Source of the DNA: Phreatobacter sp.
GTDB taxonomy: Bacteria; Pseudomonadota; Alphaproteobacteria; Rhizobiales; Phreatobacteraceae
Length of the DNA: 64,000 bases
Assembly: GCF_030691135.1 (NCBI RefSeq)
Contig: NZ_JAUYFA010000037.1
Span: forward strand, 62,001-126,000
Direction of reading: 5' to 3'
Below the pieces are notes generated by a model. It was not told where the DNA came from. It was given only the letters and a program-made list of their open reading frames with translations, and searched no databases. This document shows positions 62,151 through 64,000 of this stretch, one piece after another (position 1 is the first letter of the stretch; each line of letters starts with the position of its first letter). The translations under genes were made by a program, and so were the position numbers.

Positions 62151-64000
62151 GCGTCAACCGCCTCGCCACCGGCGGCCTCGTCGACCGGCAGACGCCCATC
62201 GGTTTCAGTTTCGACGGCCGTCCCCTGACGGGGCTCGCCGGCGATACGCTGGCCTCGGCGCTCGTCGCCAACGGCATCGGTCTCGTCGGCCGCTCGTTCA
62301 AGTATCACCGCCCCCGCGGCATCGTCTCGGCCGGTCCCGAGGAGCCCAATGCCCTGGTGGAGAAGGGCCGAGGCGCCTATCGCGAGCCCAACACACGTGC
62401 GACCACGATCGAGCTCTATCCCGGTCTCGACGTCGCCAGCCAGAACCGCTGGCCCTCCCTGCGTTTCGACGTCCAGGCGATCGGCCAGCTGGCGTCGCCG
62501 CTGCTTGGTGCCGGCTTCTACTACAAGACCTTCATGTGGCCGGCCGCCCTCTGGGAGCGCCTCTACGAGCCGGCCATCCGCCATGCCGCCGGTCTCGGCC
62601 GGCTGTCGGGCGCGCCTGACCCGGACACTTACGAGAAAGCCTATGCTTTCTGCGACCTTCTGGTGATCGGCGCCGGTCCCGCCGGCCTCGCCGCGGCCCT
62701 CACCGCCGGACGGACCGGGGCGCGCGTCATCCTGCTCGAGCAGGACTTCGCCCTCGGCGGCCGCCTGCTTTCCGACACCGTCGAGATCGACGGCATGCCG
62801 GGACCGGTCTGGGTCCGCGAGGCGGAAGCCGAATTGGCGACGTTCGACAATGTCCGCATCCTCACGCGCACCGCCGCCTTCGGCCTCTATGACGGCGAGA
62901 TCGGTGCGGTCGAGCGTCTCACCGACCATCTCGCGGTGACCCCGGCGGGAATGCCGCGCCAGCGTCTCTGGACCCTCGTCGCGGTGCAGACCGTGCTCGC
63001 CGCCGGTGCCATCGAAAGGCCGATCGTCTTCGGCGGCAATGACCGACCCGGCATCATGCTGGCCGCGGCCATGCGGACCTATCTCCAGCGCTTCGCCGCC
63101 CTGCCGGGGCGCCGGGTCGCGGTGTTCACCGCCACCGACGACGGCTGGCGGACGGCCGAAGCCTTCGCCAGCGCCGGCGTTCCGGTCGCGGCGGTGATCG
63201 ATGCGCGGCGCGACATCGCCGCATCCGTCAGGGCGCTCGCCGGCGACGTGCCGGTCTTCCTCGGCGCCCGCGTGCTCGATGCCATCGGTGGGCAATCCCT
63301 CTCGGCGATCGAGGTGATCGGCGATCACGGCCGCCGCCGCATCGCCGTCGACGGCCTCGCCGTATCAGGCGGCTTCAACCCCGATATCGCGATGACGACC
63401 CATCTCGGCCACAAGCCGCGCTGGTCGGATGCCAGCCTCGCCTTCGTGCCCGATGCCATGCCGGCCAATCTCGCCGTGGCGGGCGCGGCGGCCGGCCGCT
63501 TCACCCTCGCCGAGGCGCTGGCAGACGGGGCAAGGCTCGGCGCTGCGGCGGCCGGCGCTGCCGGCAAGCCCGTCGTCGCGGCTCCGGCGTGGCGTGCCAG
63601 CGACGAGACCTTCGCCGTCGGGCCGCTCTTCCACGTCGAGGGCGGACGCGGCAAGGCCTTCGTCGACCTGCAGAACGACGTCACCGACAAGGACGTCGCC
63701 CAGTCGGTGCGCGAGGGCTTCGTCTCGGTCGAGCATCTGAAGCGCTACACCACGCTCGGCATGGCCACCGACCAGGGTCGCACCTCCAGCGTCAACGGCC
63801 TCGCCATCCTGGCGAGACTGACCGGCCGGACCATTCCCGAAACCGGCTCGACGCGGGCCCGCCCGCCGCATGGCCCGGTCGCCATCGGCGCCTTCGCCGG
63901 TCTCCATACCGGCACGCATTTCAAGCCGACGCGTCTCACCGCCTCGCATGGCTGGGCGAAGGAGCAGGGCGCCGTCTTCGTCGAGACGGGGCAATGGCTG
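62147..64000 (+). CDS. soxA: Sarcosine oxidase alpha subunit (5' part, runs off the window)
   Basis: 618 of about 1000 residues are visible; the frame is open to the last base. The N-terminal domain (DGRPLTGLAGDTLASALVAN; RSFKYHRPRGIVSAGPEEP) resembles the small [2Fe-2S]/HcnA-like domain without its cysteines. The NAD-binding Rossmann fold begins at LLVIGAGPAGLAAAL (about residue 171). Then follow the AVREGFVSVEHLKRYTTLGMA-type region of the THF-binding, T-protein-like part, here beginning REGFVSVEHLKRYT, and the GTRARPP-like entry to it. The missing part should hold the folate site. soxG is expected beyond the window. Confidence 0.95.
   Translation, partial: MSVNRLATGGLVDRQTPIGFSFDGRPLTGLAGDTLASALVANGIGLVGRSFKYHRPRGIVSAGPEEPNALVEKGRGAYREPNTRATTIELYPGLDVASQNRWPSLRFDVQAIGQLASPLLGAGFYYKTFMWPAALWERLYEPAIRHAAGLGRLSGAPDPDTYEKAYAFCDLLVIGAGPAGLAAALTAGRTGARVILLEQDFALGGRLLSDTVEIDGMPGPVWVREAEAELATFDNVRILTRTAAFGLYDGEIGAVERLTDHLAVTPAGMPRQRLWTLVAVQTVLAAGAIERPIVFGGNDRPGIMLAAAMRTYLQRFAALPGRRVAVFTATDDGWRTAEAFASAGVPVAAVIDARRDIAASVRALAGDVPVFLGARVLDAIGGQSLSAIEVIGDHGRRRIAVDGLAVSGGFNPDIAMTTHLGHKPRWSDASLAFVPDAMPANLAVAGAAAGRFTLAEALADGARLGAAAAGAAGKPVVAAPAWRASDETFAVGPLFHVEGGRGKAFVDLQNDVTDKDVAQSVREGFVSVEHLKRYTTLGMATDQGRTSSVNGLAILARLTGRTIPETGSTRARPPHGPVAIGAFAGLHTGTHFKPTRLTASHGWAKEQGAVFVETGQWL

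Overview
The window is high-GC chromosomal DNA from an alphaproteobacterium, most likely of the order Hyphomicrobiales (Rhizobiales). This rests on gene content rather than on any database search: parAB beside holA-lptE-leuS, a Mic60/mitofilin-like gene inside a hem locus, an mbfA-type iron exporter preceded by an Irr-type iron control element, CheZ, and heterotetrameric sarcosine oxidase genes. The genus cannot be fixed from the sequence alone.

Layout. 0-6.4 kb is housekeeping: the end of parA, parB, then holA-lptE-leuS on the minus strand and yggS. 6.6-8.6 kb holds an IclR regulator and an Old Yellow Enzyme reductase. 8.7-31.7 kb is an accessory segment bounded on the right by tRNA-Arg(CCT). 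It contains an internally deleted IS3 remnant; a catabolic divergon (deacetylase, dipeptide-type ABC transporter, creatininase-like enzyme and MarR on minus; binding protein, PanE-like reductase and SDR on plus); and a second cluster (amino-acid ABC transporter, three-subunit FAD/FAD/[2Fe-2S] dehydrogenase resembling D-hydroxyproline dehydrogenase, DapA-family lyase, DUF6282 amidohydrolase-like protein, DMT exporter). Two degraded IS6-family elements in the same orientation flank this second cluster. Broken gene ends and a Ca/Na antiporter follow. A 14-bp copy of the tRNA 3' end lies at 8694, so the 23-kb segment may be an old genomic island.

31.8-39.8 kb returns to housekeeping: hemY, mitofilin, hemD, hemC on minus; tsaD, gpsA, a small protein and an EVE protein on plus. 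39.8-51.9 kb is mixed metabolism and physiology: a methyltransferase, a CoA-transferase, cheZ, an L,D-transpeptidase, mbfA, an omega-aminotransferase, an L-idonate-type dehydrogenase, glutathione-dependent formaldehyde dehydrogenase, a 2OG-oxygenase-like protein and a DUF808 membrane protein. Several convergent pairs are separated by strong hairpins.

52-64 kb is a catabolic region: a ThDP enzyme, a second NodB-like deacetylase, two SDRs, a second IclR regulator, a ferredoxin reductase, a decayed ferredoxin, a cytochrome P450, and soxB-soxD-soxA of sarcosine oxidase running off the window. The motif GTATY-N7-RATAC was seen four times, always intergenic: before both iclR genes, before the SDR operon and in the P450/soxB divergent region. 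It probably marks a regulon shared by the two IclR paralogs. Sarcosine oxidase (which yields formaldehyde or methylene-THF) and formaldehyde dehydrogenase fit a lifestyle using N-methylated compounds. No integrase, CRISPR array or rRNA gene was seen.
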